A stretch of DNA of 64,000 nucleotides from Lichenibacterium dinghuense (GCF_021730615.1 NZ_JAJLMN010000001.1:2429501-2493500); one strand, 5' to 3'; shown: positions 29,429 through 39,415, numbered from the stretch's first letter. Notes: generated by a model not told the origin, from the sequence alone. Translations and numbers: made by a program.

Positions 29429-30265
29429 ATGGGACGGCACTATTTCCACCTGCACCTGATCTCGGACTCGACGGGCGAGACGCTGATCGCGGCCAGCCGC
29501 GCGGTGGCGGCCCAGTACCAGGACGTGTCGTCGATCGAGCACGTTTACCCGCTGGTGCGCTCGCGGGCGCAGCTCGACCGCGCCATCGCGGAGATCGAGG
29601 CGGCGCCCGGCATCGTGCTGTTCACGCTGGTCGACCAGGAGCTGAGCCTGCGCCTGGAGGAGGCCTGCCGCGAGTCCGGCTCGCCCTGCCTGTCGGTGCT
29701 GCAGCCGATCCTGTCGCTGTTCGGCTCCTACCTCGGCACGGCCTCGACGCCCAAGCCAGGCGCCCAGCACATGCTCAACGCCGACTATTTCAAGCGCATC
29801 GACGCGCTGAACTACACGATGATGCACGACGACGGGCAGACCGCGGAGGGCTACGAGGAGGCCGACGTGCTGCTGATCGGCGTCAGCCGCACCTCGAAGA
29901 CGCCGACGAGCATCTACCTCGCCAACCGCGGCGTCCGCACCGCCAACATTCCGCTGGTGCCGGGCGTGCCGCTGCCGCCGGGCCTGGAGAGGCTGAGGAA
30001 CCCGCTGGTGGTGGGGCTGCTCGCCTCGCCAGAGCGCATCGTGCAGATCCGCCAGAACAGGCTCCTGTCGCTCAACGCCGCCGACAAGGAGACGCCCTAC
30101 GTCGACCGCATGTCGGTGTCGGAGGAGATCGCCTCCTCGCGGCGGCTCTTCGCCCAGCACGGCTGGCCGACCATCGACGTGACGCGCCGCTCGATCGAGG
30201 AGACGGCCGCCGCCATCATCGACCTGCACAAGGCCCACCGCATGAAGTTCATCACCCAGGGGTGA
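29429..30265 (+). CDS. Pyruvate, phosphate dikinase/PEP synthase regulatory protein (kinase-pyrophosphorylase, PPSR)
   Basis: 278 residues. [11 protein letters not shown] at the N-terminus, [18 protein letters not shown] (P-loop-like) in the middle, and [15 protein letters not shown] near the end are DUF299 signatures. These enzymes add phosphate from ADP to, or remove it from, a threonine of pyruvate phosphate dikinase or PEP synthase, switching carbon flow. It starts just past the origin candidate, as in other Rhizobiales, where it opens the maf-aroE-coaE-dnaQ cluster that is absent here. Confidence 0.93.
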   Translation: MGRHYFHLHLISDSTGETLIAASRAVAAQYQDVSSIEHVYPLVRSRAQLDRAIAEIEAAPGIVLFTLVDQELSLRLEEACRESGSPCLSVLQPILSLFGSYLGTASTPKPGAQHMLNADYFKRIDALNYTMMHDDGQTAEGYEEADVLLIGVSRTSKTPTSIYLANRGVRTANIPLVPGVPLPPGLERLRNPLVVGLLASPERIVQIRQNRLLSLNAADKETPYVDRMSVSEEIASSRRLFAQHGWPTIDVTRRSIEETAAAIIDLHKAHRMKFITQG

Positions 30266-30373
30266 TCCGGTGCAATCTCGGATGGTCGACTGCATCGAAT
30301 GAAAGTCTCGGCCCGCGCAATACTGTCATGTCCGGTGTGGACGACGGGACTCGGTCGCGCCGTCCCGTGTTAA

Positions 30374-30405
30374 GGGCTGCGGAAATGCCCGCATTTCCGC
30401 AGCCC
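30374..30405 (+). terminator. Perfect 14 bp hairpin just upstream of the methyltransferase start
   Basis: GGGCTGCGGAAATG-CCCG-CATTTCCGCAGCCC, without mismatch, ends nine bases before the ATG at 30414 and is followed by CGTCTTCC. It may end the PPSR transcript, or it may block the ribosome binding region of the next gene, which lacks a Shine-Dalgarno sequence. Confidence 0.6.
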
Positions 30406-30413
30406 CGTCTTCC

Positions 30414-31187
30414 ATGATCCTTCCGCCCGACGTTCGGCCGGCCTACCCGGCCCTGATGCCGCTCTTCGCCGCGGCCGAGCCCTCCTTCCGCGCCGTGCTC
30501 CGGGCGGCGGAGCGCCATGCCGCCGACTTCGCCCGCATCCTCCGCGGCGGCCCCGGCCTCGCGGGCGAGCGGCCGGCCCGGTTCGAGCAGGAATGGTTCC
30601 CGCGGCTCGACGCCGTCGCGGCCTACACGATCGTCCGCGAGGCGCGGCCGGCGCGCATCCTGGAGGTCGGCTGCGGGCACTCGTCCCGCTTCATGGCCCA
30701 GGCGATCGCCGACGGCGGCCTCGCGACCGATTTCGCCTGCGTCGATCCCCGGCCCCGCGCGCCGCTCGCCGGGCTGCCGCTGCGCCACGCGGCGCGGCCC
30801 TTCGGGCCGGAGGACGCGGAAGCCGCGGCGGCCTTCGCGGCGAACGACGTCGTGTTCATCGATTCCAGCCACGTGGTGGAGGAGGGCGGCGAGGTCGACC
30901 GGCTGCTGCTCGACGTGCTGCCGCGCCTGCCCGCCGGCGCGCTGGTGCACGTCCACGACGTGTTCCTGCCCGACGGCTACCCGCGCGCCTGGGCGGGCCG
31001 CCGCTACACCGAACAGACGGCCGTGGGGGCGCTGCTCGGCGGGGGCGGATGGGAGGTGGTCTTCGCCAGCCGCTACGTCGCGACCCGCACGGCGCTGCTG
31101 GCCGGGACGGTCGTGGAGACGCTGCCGCTCGCGCCCAGCGCGCCGGAGGTGAGCCTGTGGCTGCGGAAGCTGGGGACATGCGCCTGA
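30414..31187 (+). CDS. Class I SAM-dependent methyltransferase (Methyltransf_24-like)
   Basis: 257 residues. Motif I ILEVGCGHSSRFMAQ near residue 82 binds SAM, and VVFIDSSHVVEEGGEVDRLL with VHVHDVFLPDGYPRAW is typical of the PF13578 type, often placed in surface glycan or natural product clusters. Substrate unknown. It follows a perfect hairpin that could control it. An ATG at 30456 is an alternative start. The next gene is the riboswitch-controlled dadA. Confidence 0.75.
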   Translation: MILPPDVRPAYPALMPLFAAAEPSFRAVLRAAERHAADFARILRGGPGLAGERPARFEQEWFPRLDAVAAYTIVREARPARILEVGCGHSSRFMAQAIADGGLATDFACVDPRPRAPLAGLPLRHAARPFGPEDAEAAAAFAANDVVFIDSSHVVEEGGEVDRLLLDVLPRLPAGALVHVHDVFLPDGYPRAWAGRRYTEQTAVGALLGGGGWEVVFASRYVATRTALLAGTVVETLPLAPSAPEVSLWLRKLGTCA

Positions 31188-31270
31188 GGCTGTCCCGGAC
31201 CTGACCAATCGTCGGACCACGGGGTTGCGGCGCGCCCTCCGACCTGTCATCTTCCCCTGGCTCGCCAAGC

Positions 31271-31468
31271 GCTGCGGGAGAGACCCCGGACCCGATCCGG
31301 GGCGCCGACGGAGCAACCGCCCCGGAAACTCTCAGGCAAAAGGACCACGGCGCGAGAGCACTCTGGAGAGAGGCGCGGGGTTTTCGCCCATCGCGCCCGC
31401 CGAAGGGGACGCCGCGCGGGATCAACCCGCGATCGGCCAATCTCTCAGGCACCCGTGACAGAGAGGGG
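31271..31468 (+). ncRNA. Tandem glycine riboswitch
   Basis: Two aptamers in series. The first (about 31271-31362) shows GCGGGAGAG, GCCGACGGAGCAA and ACTCTCAGGCAAAAGGACC. The second (about 31368-31468) shows CTCTGGAGAG, CGCCGAAGGGGACGCC and ATCTCTCAGGCACCCGTGAC, ending in GAGAGGGG that closes the outer stem. This is the double architecture of glycine riboswitches (gcvT motif). A GGCCGCG-GCG-CGCGGCC hairpin at 31481-31497 may be the expression platform. It precedes dadA by about 70 bases. Confidence 0.92.
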
Positions 31469-31537
31469 CCAGGACCGGACGGCCGCGGCGCGCGGCCCGG
31501 GTTCTGCGCCGTCCCGCTGTCACTAGGTGCATCCCCC

Positions 31538-32797
31538 ATGAACCACATCGCCGTCATCGGCGCCGGCATCACCGGCATCACCACCGCCTATTCGCTGCTC
31601 GACCGCGGCTTCAGCGTCACGGTGTTCGACCGCCAGCGCTACGCCGCGATGGAAACCTCCTTCGCCAACGGCGGCCAGCTGTCGGCCAGCAACGCGGAAG
31701 TGTGGAACTCCTGGGGCACGGTGCTCAAGGGCCTGAAGTGGCTCGCGAAGGGCGACGCGCCGCTGCTGCTGAACCCGCGGCCCTCCTGGCACAAGTATTC
31801 CTGGCTGGCCGAGTTCGTCGCCAACATCCCGCGCTACGAGGCCAACACGGTCGCGACCACCAAGCTCGCCATCGCGGCGCGCGAGCGCCTCTTCGCCGTC
31901 GCGGCCCGCGAAAGCATCGACTTCGACCTCGAGAAGCGCGGCATCCTGCACGTCTACCGCAACCGGGCGGGCTACGACCACGCCGCCCACGTCAACGGGC
32001 TGCTGCGCCGGGGCGGGCTCGACCGGCGCCCGGTCACGCCCTCCGAGATGAAGGCGATCGAGCCCGCGCTGCACGGAGACTATTTCGGCGGCTTCTTCAC
32101 GGAGTCGGACTGCACCGGCGACATCCACCGCTTCACCCGCGGCCTGGCGCAGGCCTGCCTGCGGCGCGGGGCGACGTTCGTCTACGACGCCGACGTGTCG
32201 GCCGTGGAGCCGCAGGCCGAGGGCTACGCGGTGCGCTGGTCGCCCGCCCACCAGCACGGCGCCGCACCGGGCGCCCCGGAGTCGATGACGGTCGACGGCG
32301 TGGTGATCTGCGCCGGGCTCGCCAGCCGCGCGCTCGCCCACGGCCTCGGCGACCGCGTCAACATCTACCCCGTGAAGGGCTACTCGATCACCGTCGACCT
32401 CCAGGGCGAGAGCCGCCGCGCGGCGCCCTGGGTGAGCCTGCTCGACGACGAGACCAAGATCGTGTCGAGCCGCCTCGGGCAGGACCGTTTCCGCGTCGCC
32501 GGCACGGCCGAGTTCAACGGCGAGAACCGCGACATCCGCGCCGACCGCGTGAAGCCGCTGGTGGACTGGACGCGGCAGCTCTTCCCCGCCGTCGACACCT
32601 CCAAGGTCGTGCCCTGGGCGGGCCTCCGCCCGATGATGCCCGACATGCTGCCGCGCGTCGGCCGCGGCAAGCGCCCCGGCGTGTTCTACAACACCGGCCA
32701 CGGCCACCTCGGCTGGACGCTGTCGGCCGCCACCGCCGAGCTGGTCGCCGAGGAGGTGGGCCACGCCGAGGCGGTCGGGCTGCGCCGCGCCGCCTGA
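31538..32797 (+). CDS. dadA: D-amino acid dehydrogenase-type FAD oxidoreductase under glycine riboswitch
   Basis: 419 residues, the DadA small-subunit length. HIAVIGAGITGITTAYSLL is the FAD-binding Rossmann motif, ETSFANGGQLSASNAEVW is typical of DadA, and VVPWAGLRPMMPDMLPRVG with FYNTGHGHLGWTLSAATAE forms the C-terminal FAD site. DadA oxidises D-amino acids to keto acids, passing electrons to the respiratory chain. The upstream tandem glycine riboswitch suggests glycine (the achiral smallest substrate) is the signal and perhaps the substrate. Confidence 0.92.
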   Translation: MNHIAVIGAGITGITTAYSLLDRGFSVTVFDRQRYAAMETSFANGGQLSASNAEVWNSWGTVLKGLKWLAKGDAPLLLNPRPSWHKYSWLAEFVANIPRYEANTVATTKLAIAARERLFAVAARESIDFDLEKRGILHVYRNRAGYDHAAHVNGLLRRGGLDRRPVTPSEMKAIEPALHGDYFGGFFTESDCTGDIHRFTRGLAQACLRRGATFVYDADVSAVEPQAEGYAVRWSPAHQHGAAPGAPESMTVDGVVICAGLASRALAHGLGDRVNIYPVKGYSITVDLQGESRRAAPWVSLLDDETKIVSSRLGQDRFRVAGTAEFNGENRDIRADRVKPLVDWTRQLFPAVDTSKVVPWAGLRPMMPDMLPRVGRGKRPGVFYNTGHGHLGWTLSAATAELVAEEVGHAEAVGLRRAA

Positions 32798-32812
32798 GCG
32801 TCCCCGGCGCGC

Positions 32813-33280
32813 CTACAGCCCTTCGGCGAGGCGCGCCAACTGGTCGGCGCAGCGTCCCCAGCCCTGGTGGAAGCCCATCGCCTCGTGGGCCTCGCGGTCG
32901 GCCGCGGTCCAGTGGCGGGCCCGGATCGTGTAGTGGGTCCACCCCGCCTCGTGGGGCGTGAAGGCGAGCGCGACGGTCATGAAGGGCTTGGGGGAGGGCG
33001 TCCAGGCGTCGACGTAGGCGTCGGTGAAGACGATGCGCTCGTCCGGCACGAGCTCCAGGTAGACGCCGCGGTTCGGGTAGTCGGTGCCGTCGGGGCCGCG
33101 CATCACGACGAGGCTCGCGCCCCCGACGCGCAGGTCGAGCTCCGCCACCGGCACCGTCCAGGGCTCGGGGGCGAACCAGCGCTTGAGGAGGTCCGGCTCG
33201 GTCCAGCAGCGGTAGAGCGCCGCCGGCGGCGCGTTGACGAAGCGGTTGAGGACGAGGTCGCGGTCGTCGTCGGGCGTCAT
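32813..33280 (-). CDS. SRPBCC (AHSA1-like) domain protein
   Basis: 155 residues. LVLNRFVNAPPAALYRCWTEPDLLKRWFAP is the start of the Aha1-C/START-like fold, with DPEL-type and HEAGWTHYTIRARHW and MGFHQGWGRCADQLARL at the end. These proteins bind hydrophobic ligands or act as stress-related proteins; the function here is unknown. Convergent with dadA, 15 bp between stops. Confidence 0.85.
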   Translation of the reverse strand: MTPDDDRDLVLNRFVNAPPAALYRCWTEPDLLKRWFAPEPWTVPVAELDLRVGGASLVVMRGPDGTDYPNRGVYLELVPDERIVFTDAYVDAWTPSPKPFMTVALAFTPHEAGWTHYTIRARHWTAADREAHEAMGFHQGWGRCADQLARLAEGL

Positions 33281-33501
33281 GGCGCGGTCTCGGGTGGGAC
33301 GCGCCCAGGATGGCAGCGGGGACGGGCGGCGTCCATCGCTCGACCGTGTGCTTCCGGCGCGGCGAGGGGCATGACGCCTCGCCAGGACCGTGCCCGCATC
33401 GGCTCGATCCGGTCGCCGACCGGGCCGTAGACGGAGAGCCGGTCGAAGCCGTCGAGCGGGCGCTGCTGGCGGCGGGGCGGCGGTGACGCTAGTCTGACCC
33501 C

Positions 33502-34185
33502 ATGATCTCCGATTTCGACATCGCGCTGCGCCTCGCCGTGGCGGCGCTGTTCGGCAGCCTCATCGGCTTCGAGCGCGAGCGGCTGATGTGGGCGGCCGGC
33601 ATCCGCACCCACATGCTGGTCAGCGTCGGCGCCTGCCTCCTGATGATCGTGTCGGCCTACGGATTCGAGCACGCGATCCGCATGGAGCACGTCACGCTCG
33701 ACCCCTCCCGCATCGCCGCCCAGGTCGTGTCGGGCATCGGCTTCCTCGGCGCGGGCTCCATCATCGCGCGCGGGCAGGTGGTGCGCGGCCTCACCACCGC
33801 GGCCAGCGTCTGGGCCGTGGCGGCGGTGGGCCTCGCCGCCGGCGGCGGCCTCTTCTTCGCGGCCGGCCTGTCCACCGCCATCATCCTGGCGATCCTGGTC
33901 GGGGTGAAGCCGCTGGAGGAGGCCTACCGCGCCCGGGTACAGAGCTGCATCCTGGAGATCGACCACGAGCGCGACGCCGTCACGCTCGACGAGCTGAAGC
34001 GCATCCTCGGTCTGCGCGGCGGCCAGATCAAGCGCGTCACCGTGGTGCCGACGGCGAACGACCTGGAACACACCACCGTGGCCCTGACCCGCGTGTCGCG
34101 CCGCGACATCGACGCCGGCGCCGAGACGCTGAAGGACGCGCCGGGGGTGCATTCCGTGGAGGTCGGCAAGGCCAAGACGGCCTGA
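33502..34185 (+). CDS. MgtC/SapB family membrane protein
   Basis: 227 residues, about four or five membrane helices followed by a cytoplasmic ACT-like domain from about residue 145. The N-terminus keeps LFGSLIGFERE, MIVSAYGFEHA, and VVSGIGFLGAGSIIARGQVVRGLTTAASVW, the MgtC core. MgtC-type proteins bear on magnesium limitation and acid survival by control of the F1Fo ATPase in some pathogens; a mild Mg2+ role is the safe guess. Stands alone with a 220 bp leader. Confidence 0.87.
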   Translation: MISDFDIALRLAVAALFGSLIGFERERLMWAAGIRTHMLVSVGACLLMIVSAYGFEHAIRMEHVTLDPSRIAAQVVSGIGFLGAGSIIARGQVVRGLTTAASVWAVAAVGLAAGGGLFFAAGLSTAIILAILVGVKPLEEAYRARVQSCILEIDHERDAVTLDELKRILGLRGGQIKRVTVVPTANDLEHTTVALTRVSRRDIDAGAETLKDAPGVHSVEVGKAKTA

Positions 34186-34224
34186 CTGGCGGCCGGCACG
34201 CCGGAGCCGCATCGACCGCCCACC

Positions 34225-34506
34225 TCAGCACGATCCGGAGGACCTGTCCTGTTCGGCCGGTCCGGCGCCGGGCGACGCCCGCGGCCGCGCCCGCTCGCGC
34301 CGCGTGACGAAGATGCCGTCGTGATCGCCGATCTTCACCGGCTGCCCGAGCCCGTCGAACGCGATCAGCCTCTTCGCCGCCAGCGAATTGATCTGGAGCC
34401 GGCAAGGCTCGCCGTCGAGGAAGGGCGCCGGCCTGCCCCCGACCGGACGCATGGTGATCCTGTGCAGATTGTCGAGAACATATGCTTGCCTGGCCGTGAT
34501 CTTCAT
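34225..34506 (-). CDS. Hypothetical protein, 93 residues
   Basis: I do not recognise it. A strong AGGAGG lies six bases before the ATG, a good sign of a real gene. KITARQAYVLDNLHRITMRPVG at the start and INSLAAKRLIAFD in the middle suggest a small folded domain, perhaps helix-turn-helix-like, followed by a basic, proline-rich tail (residues 70-93). The upstream 34507-34620 is unusually A/T-rich for this genome, with repeated GATCGA words, and probably holds its promoter. Confidence 0.6.
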   Translation of the reverse strand: MKITARQAYVLDNLHRITMRPVGGRPAPFLDGEPCRLQINSLAAKRLIAFDGLGQPVKIGDHDGIFVTRRERARPRASPGAGPAEQDRSSGSC

Positions 34507-35886
<1,380 letters not shown>

Positions 35887-35967
35887 ACGTCGCACGCCGC
35901 AGCGAGACGATGACATTCGATAACATTTAGCTCAAGCTGACTCGTCCCCGGGTGGAACGAGATCACC

Positions 35968-36426
35968 ATGAGCATGGCCGACAAACTCGCGATCGTGATG
36001 GCGCTGACGAGCGTGCCGCCGGGTGGGGGCGGTTACGTCCCGATGGACCTGCCGCCGCCCGCCGCCGAGGTCACGATCGCGGGCCAGAACGGCGGCAACA
36101 TCCGGGCCCACGTGGCGCGGGTCATCGACTACGACAGGGCCGGGACGCACGTGCGCGTGACGGGCGCCTGCGTGTCGGCCTGCGCGCTGATCCTCGCGCT
36201 GCCGCCGGACCGCATCTGCGTCGGGCCCGCCGCCCGCTTCGGCTTCCACCAGCCCACCAAGGGGACGGGGACCATGGCCATCACCGACATCGGGGAGGCC
36301 ATCACGGACGTCTACCCGCCCTTCGTCCAGCAGTGGCTCAAGGCCCATTACGGCGGGCTGCCCTCCGGCCGGCCGCAGATGATGGGCTACGACGTCCTGC
36401 GCCAGCATTACGCGACCTGCGGGTAG
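35968..36426 (+). CDS. Small ClpP/crotonase-like protein (COG3904-like)
   Basis: 152 residues, no signal peptide seen. VTGACVSACALILALPPDRICVG carries Ser70 in a GxCxSAC nucleophile context, and AARFGFHQP carries His94, the pattern of predicted periplasmic ClpP-fold proteins of COG3904. The cysteine-flanked serine elbow is notable. The third residue of a catalytic triad cannot be fixed by eye. It follows obgE by 81 bp. If unsecreted, the target would be cytoplasmic; the short hydrophobic N-terminus leaves this open. Confidence 0.6.
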   Translation: MSMADKLAIVMALTSVPPGGGGYVPMDLPPPAAEVTIAGQNGGNIRAHVARVIDYDRAGTHVRVTGACVSACALILALPPDRICVGPAARFGFHQPTKGTGTMAITDIGEAITDVYPPFVQQWLKAHYGGLPSGRPQMMGYDVLRQHYATCG

Positions 36427-36483
36427 GTCCGATCGCGATCGGGCGGGATCCCGCTCGGCGCGTGAAGCGGCGGTGGAGCCCGG

Positions 36484-37368
36484 TCACGCCCCCGCGGGCG
36501 GGCGCACGGCGCCTATGAGTTCGTCCGCCAGCGCCGCGACGGCGGCCCGGAGGTCCGCGTCGCCGCGCGGACCCGCGGGGACCGAGGCGGCGCGCTCCGC
36601 CTTCAGCGCCTCGCAGGCCTTGAGGCTCTCCGTGGCGCGGCGCTCCGCCGAGAGGGCCTGCTCGGCCATGAAGGCCAGCTCGGCCCTCAAGGCCTCGATC
36701 TCGTGGGCCTGGTCCGCGTGCGCCGGGGCCGGCGCCGCCGCGCCGCGCTCCGAAACCGGTCGCTCGGCCGCCGCCGCCGCGTCCCGCCGCGCCTGCGCGA
36801 GCTCCCGTTCGAGGTCGCCGCCGCGCGCTTCCGCACCGATCAGCCGCGTTTCCAGCCCCGCCAGGCTGCCGCGGTTGCGGTCCACATCGTGGCGCAGCGC
36901 GTCGCGCTCGGCTTCCAGCGCCGCGATCTCCTCCAGCCGCCGGTCCGCGAGCCGGGCCAGCGCGTCGAGCGCCAGGGCCTCGGCGCCGTGGCCGGCCCAC
37001 AGCTCGGCCGCCTCGCGGCGGACCGCGGCGAGTTCGGCGTCGCGCTCGGCGATCCGCACCTGGGCGCGGACGGCGGCCTCGTCGAGCATCGCGACGCGGC
37101 CCTCGCGCCGCGCCGCCTCGACGCGCAGCGCGGCCCGGTCGGTCTCGGAGCCTTCGAGCCTCTGCTCCAGGCGCCGCTGCTCCACCGCGTGGGCGGCGCG
37201 CAGGTGGTCGCGCTCGGCCGCGATCTCCTCCGCCGACAGCGGCACGAGGCGGCTCAGCCGCTCGTCCGTCAGGCGCAGGGCGCGCCGCCACACGGCCGGC
37301 AGGGCCGCCAGCGCCAGGAGCCCGGCCACCATGAAGCCGAGCGCGAAGACGAGGACGTCGAGGATCAC
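36484..37368 (-). CDS. Membrane-anchored coiled-coil protein of unknown function
   Basis: 294 residues from a GTG. A single membrane helix at residues 3-26 (VLVFALGFMVAGLLALAAL), then from about 45 to 285 long heptad-like coiled coil rich in Ala, Glu, Arg and Leu with many AERD/LEAERDALR repeats, broken by an Ala-Pro linker near 220. No enzyme motif. Such proteins often act as scaffolds at the envelope. It follows eipA with a 31 bp gap on the same strand, so an envelope role is plausible. Confidence 0.7.
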   Translation of the reverse strand: MILDVLVFALGFMVAGLLALAALPAVWRRALRLTDERLSRLVPLSAEEIAAERDHLRAAHAVEQRRLEQRLEGSETDRAALRVEAARREGRVAMLDEAAVRAQVRIAERDAELAAVRREAAELWAGHGAEALALDALARLADRRLEEIAALEAERDALRHDVDRNRGSLAGLETRLIGAEARGGDLERELAQARRDAAAAAERPVSERGAAAPAPAHADQAHEIEALRAELAFMAEQALSAERRATESLKACEALKAERAASVPAGPRGDADLRAAVAALADELIGAVRPPAGA

Positions 37369-37399
37369 GCGCCGCCCGCTGCGTGGGAGGGCCGCCGTG

Positions 37400-37978
37400 T
37401 CAGAACGGGTTCCAGGTCGGTCGCGGCGTGAACTTCAGGTACGACAGGGCGATGCCGAGCCGCCCTCCCACCCCCGAGCGGATCGGCACCACCACGACGC
37501 GGTCGTTGGTCAGCGCCGTGAAGCCGAAGCCGCCGATGAAATAGGCCGAGCCGTCGACCCCGCCGAAGCGCTGGAAGATCGCCTGCGTGGAGGGCAGCCC
37601 GTAGACGAGCATCATGGTGCGGTCGCCGTCGGCGCCGGCGTCGAAGCCGATTGACGGCCCTTCCCAGTAGACCTTCTGGTCGCCGGCGTTGCGGGTGTAC
37701 ATCAGGCCCTCGCCGTAGCGCAGGCCGCCGATGAAGGCGCCCCCGGCCTCCTGGCCCAGGATGTAGCCGTTGGGCTGGCCGAAGCGCCGCGCCGCTTCCT
37801 CGATGGTCAGCGCGATGCCGCGCGACACGCTGCCGAAGAAGTGGTGCCCCTTGTCGACGAGGTCCTCGGTGGAGAAGCGCTGCGGCGCGCCCTGCGCCCG
37901 GGAGGCGGCCGGGATCACGGCCGGCATCGCGGCACCGGCCAAAGCCGCCAGCACCGACCTCCGCGACAACTCCACCAT
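37400..37978 (-). CDS. eipA: EipA-like envelope integrity protein (DUF1134)
   Basis: 192 residues with a twin-arginine-like signal peptide (LSRRSVLAALAGAAMPAV) ending near residue 28. The mature part is the DUF1134 domain: DKGHHFFGSVSRGIA, GYILGQEAGGAFIGGLRYG, and SAYFIGGFGFTALTNDRVV. In Brucella and Caulobacter EipA is a periplasmic protein needed for envelope integrity. In tandem with the coiled-coil membrane protein. Confidence 0.88.
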   Translation of the reverse strand: MVELSRRSVLAALAGAAMPAVIPAASRAQGAPQRFSTEDLVDKGHHFFGSVSRGIALTIEEAARRFGQPNGYILGQEAGGAFIGGLRYGEGLMYTRNAGDQKVYWEGPSIGFDAGADGDRTMMLVYGLPSTQAIFQRFGGVDGSAYFIGGFGFTALTNDRVVVVPIRSGVGGRLGIALSYLKFTPRPTWNPF

Positions 37979-38090
37979 CGGTCACAGCCTCGCACGGATG
38001 GCGCGCCGCCGGGAGGGCGCCGCGCCGCGACCCGTCATAGAACGCGATCGGGCCTCCCGCATAGGGCCGGATCGTGTCCGGCGCGTGGCG

Positions 38091-38306
38091 TCAGCCGCGG
38101 GTGCCGTTCTCGTGGAGCTTGTCGAAATAGTGCGGCCCGCTGGTGTCGGCCGGCGGCGTCGCGCGGCTCGCGGAGCGGGGAGCCGCGGCGGCCTCGGGAT
38201 CGCCGTCGACGCGGCTGGTGTGCTTGATCGACACCGCGAGGGCGGGAGCCGCCGCGGCGGCGAGCAGCGCGGCCGCCAGGGCCACGGGGAGCAGGGTACG
38301 CGTCAT
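38091..38306 (-). CDS. Small secreted hypothetical protein
   Basis: 71 residues with a signal peptide (TLLPVALAAALLAAAAAPALA) of which the last alanine is near residue 24. The mature part is short, polar and disordered-looking with no cysteines. A GAGG lies eight bases before the ATG at 38306. No family recognised; similar short secreted proteins are common in Rhizobiales. Confidence 0.55.
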   Translation of the reverse strand: MTRTLLPVALAAALLAAAAAPALAVSIKHTSRVDGDPEAAAAPRSASRATPPADTSGPHYFDKLHENGTRG

Positions 38307-38517
38307 CGCTGTGTCCTCGGCAAACGTCGATCTGGCGCGAGCCTGGGCGGGATTGTGGGCGGAAGCGGGGCTTTCCCGGACCCGCCGATGCAGCCCTGGC
38401 CTGCGCGCCGCGCGGGCGAAGGCTGTGCGGCGCTCGATCACATGGAGGACGCCGCGGTTTGGTCCGCGCGTGATACCAGCCTATAGTCCCAACACCGGCT
38501 GGCATGGAGACGACGCC

Positions 38518-38784
38518 GTGGGCATGGCTCCGAACCCGATCCTCAGCGAGGGTCCCGTTCATCTCTTTTTGTCTGAACACGCCAGGTTCCGCATGGCGGC
38601 GCGTGACGTCGATCCAGACATCGTCCACGAACTGAGCACGGCAGAGGTGGCCGATTACAAGGTCGATGCGACATCCGGGCATCTCATCTTCCGGATCAAG
38701 GGTTACAGGGTCGTGGCGAAGAGGCTCGAGCACGGGGGCTTCCTGATCCTGTCGTTGTTCACCGACGATCAGAAGTTGGTTTGA
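38518..38784 (+). CDS. DUF4258-like small protein
   Basis: 88 residues from a GTG with GGAG eight bases upstream; an ATG two codons later is possible. LSEHARFRMAARDVDPDIVHELS resembles the start of DUF4258 proteins (His-Ala-x-x-Arg-Met-x-x-Arg), and VVAKRLEHGGFLILSLF their end. Some DUF4258 members are BrnT/RelE-like toxin relatives. It lies four bases before the Shedu-like gene and its composition is less GC-rich than neighbours, so the two may have come in together. Confidence 0.65.
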   Translation: MGMAPNPILSEGPVHLFLSEHARFRMAARDVDPDIVHELSTAEVADYKVDATSGHLIFRIKGYRVVAKRLEHGGFLILSLFTDDQKLV

Positions 38785-38788
38785 TGCT

Positions 38789-39415
38789 GTGTCGGTTCTG
38801 GCTGGCTCACCTCGCTTCTCGCTGGCCGCGGCGGAGGCGGAACTGTCTGCATTGCGCGAATGGCTGAGTGCCACCCCATACTGCGGGGAGCGTGAGGTCG
38901 TGGCGAAGCTGAGGAGCTTCCCCGCTCTCGGTCCGTTGATGGGCATGTATGACGGCCGTCGGTATCCGACGGTGCAGAAATTCGAATTCGAGATCGCCGG
39001 CGTGTTTCGCGCGGATTTCATCGCCGGACATGGACAGCATTTCGTCCTGATCGAATTCGAGGGAGCCGAAGAGAACAGCATCTTCGGACCGGGCGGCACC
39101 AATCAGATGCGGCATTGGGGTCAGCAGATCCAGCATGGCTTCAGTCAGATCGCGGACTGGTCATGGGCCAAGAACGAGTCACAGCAGTCCCGGATTTTCC
39201 AATCCGCCCTCGGGGTGGAGCAGTCGAGCGAGACCTACGTGCTCGTGTGCGGGCGCGACGCGTCCCTCGTCGGGCATGAAAGGTCGAGACTGATGTGGCG
39301 ACACGGCAAGACGTCGATCGCGAGCTGCAGAATCCTGTTTCAGACCTACGATGACCTGATTCAGCATTTCGAGAGTACGCTCGATTTCGCACGCAGCTGC
39401 GCTGCCGAGGCCTGA
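38789..39415 (+). CDS. Shedu-type (DUF4263) nuclease-like protein
   Basis: 208 residues from a GTG. The C-terminal two thirds match DUF4263: RADFIAGHGQHFVLIEFEG with Asp76, Glu89 and Glu91 in a PD-(D/E)xK-like arrangement, then MRHWGQQIQHGFSQIADW (QI-x-DW signature), and the final RLMWRHGKTSIASCRILF and TYDDLI. SduA proteins with this domain act as one-gene anti-phage nucleases. The N-terminus (AALREWLSATP) is a short helical region. It is four bases after a DUF4258-like gene and is less GC-rich than its surroundings. Confidence 0.75.
   Translation: MSVLAGSPRFSLAAAEAELSALREWLSATPYCGEREVVAKLRSFPALGPLMGMYDGRRYPTVQKFEFEIAGVFRADFIAGHGQHFVLIEFEGAEENSIFGPGGTNQMRHWGQQIQHGFSQIADWSWAKNESQQSRIFQSALGVEQSSETYVLVCGRDASLVGHERSRLMWRHGKTSIASCRILFQTYDDLIQHFESTLDFARSCAAEA

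Noticed and set aside
31188-31537. tRNA or other structural RNA beside the riboswitch
   Set aside because: All strong conserved blocks fit the two glycine aptamers; nothing else folds as a tRNA.
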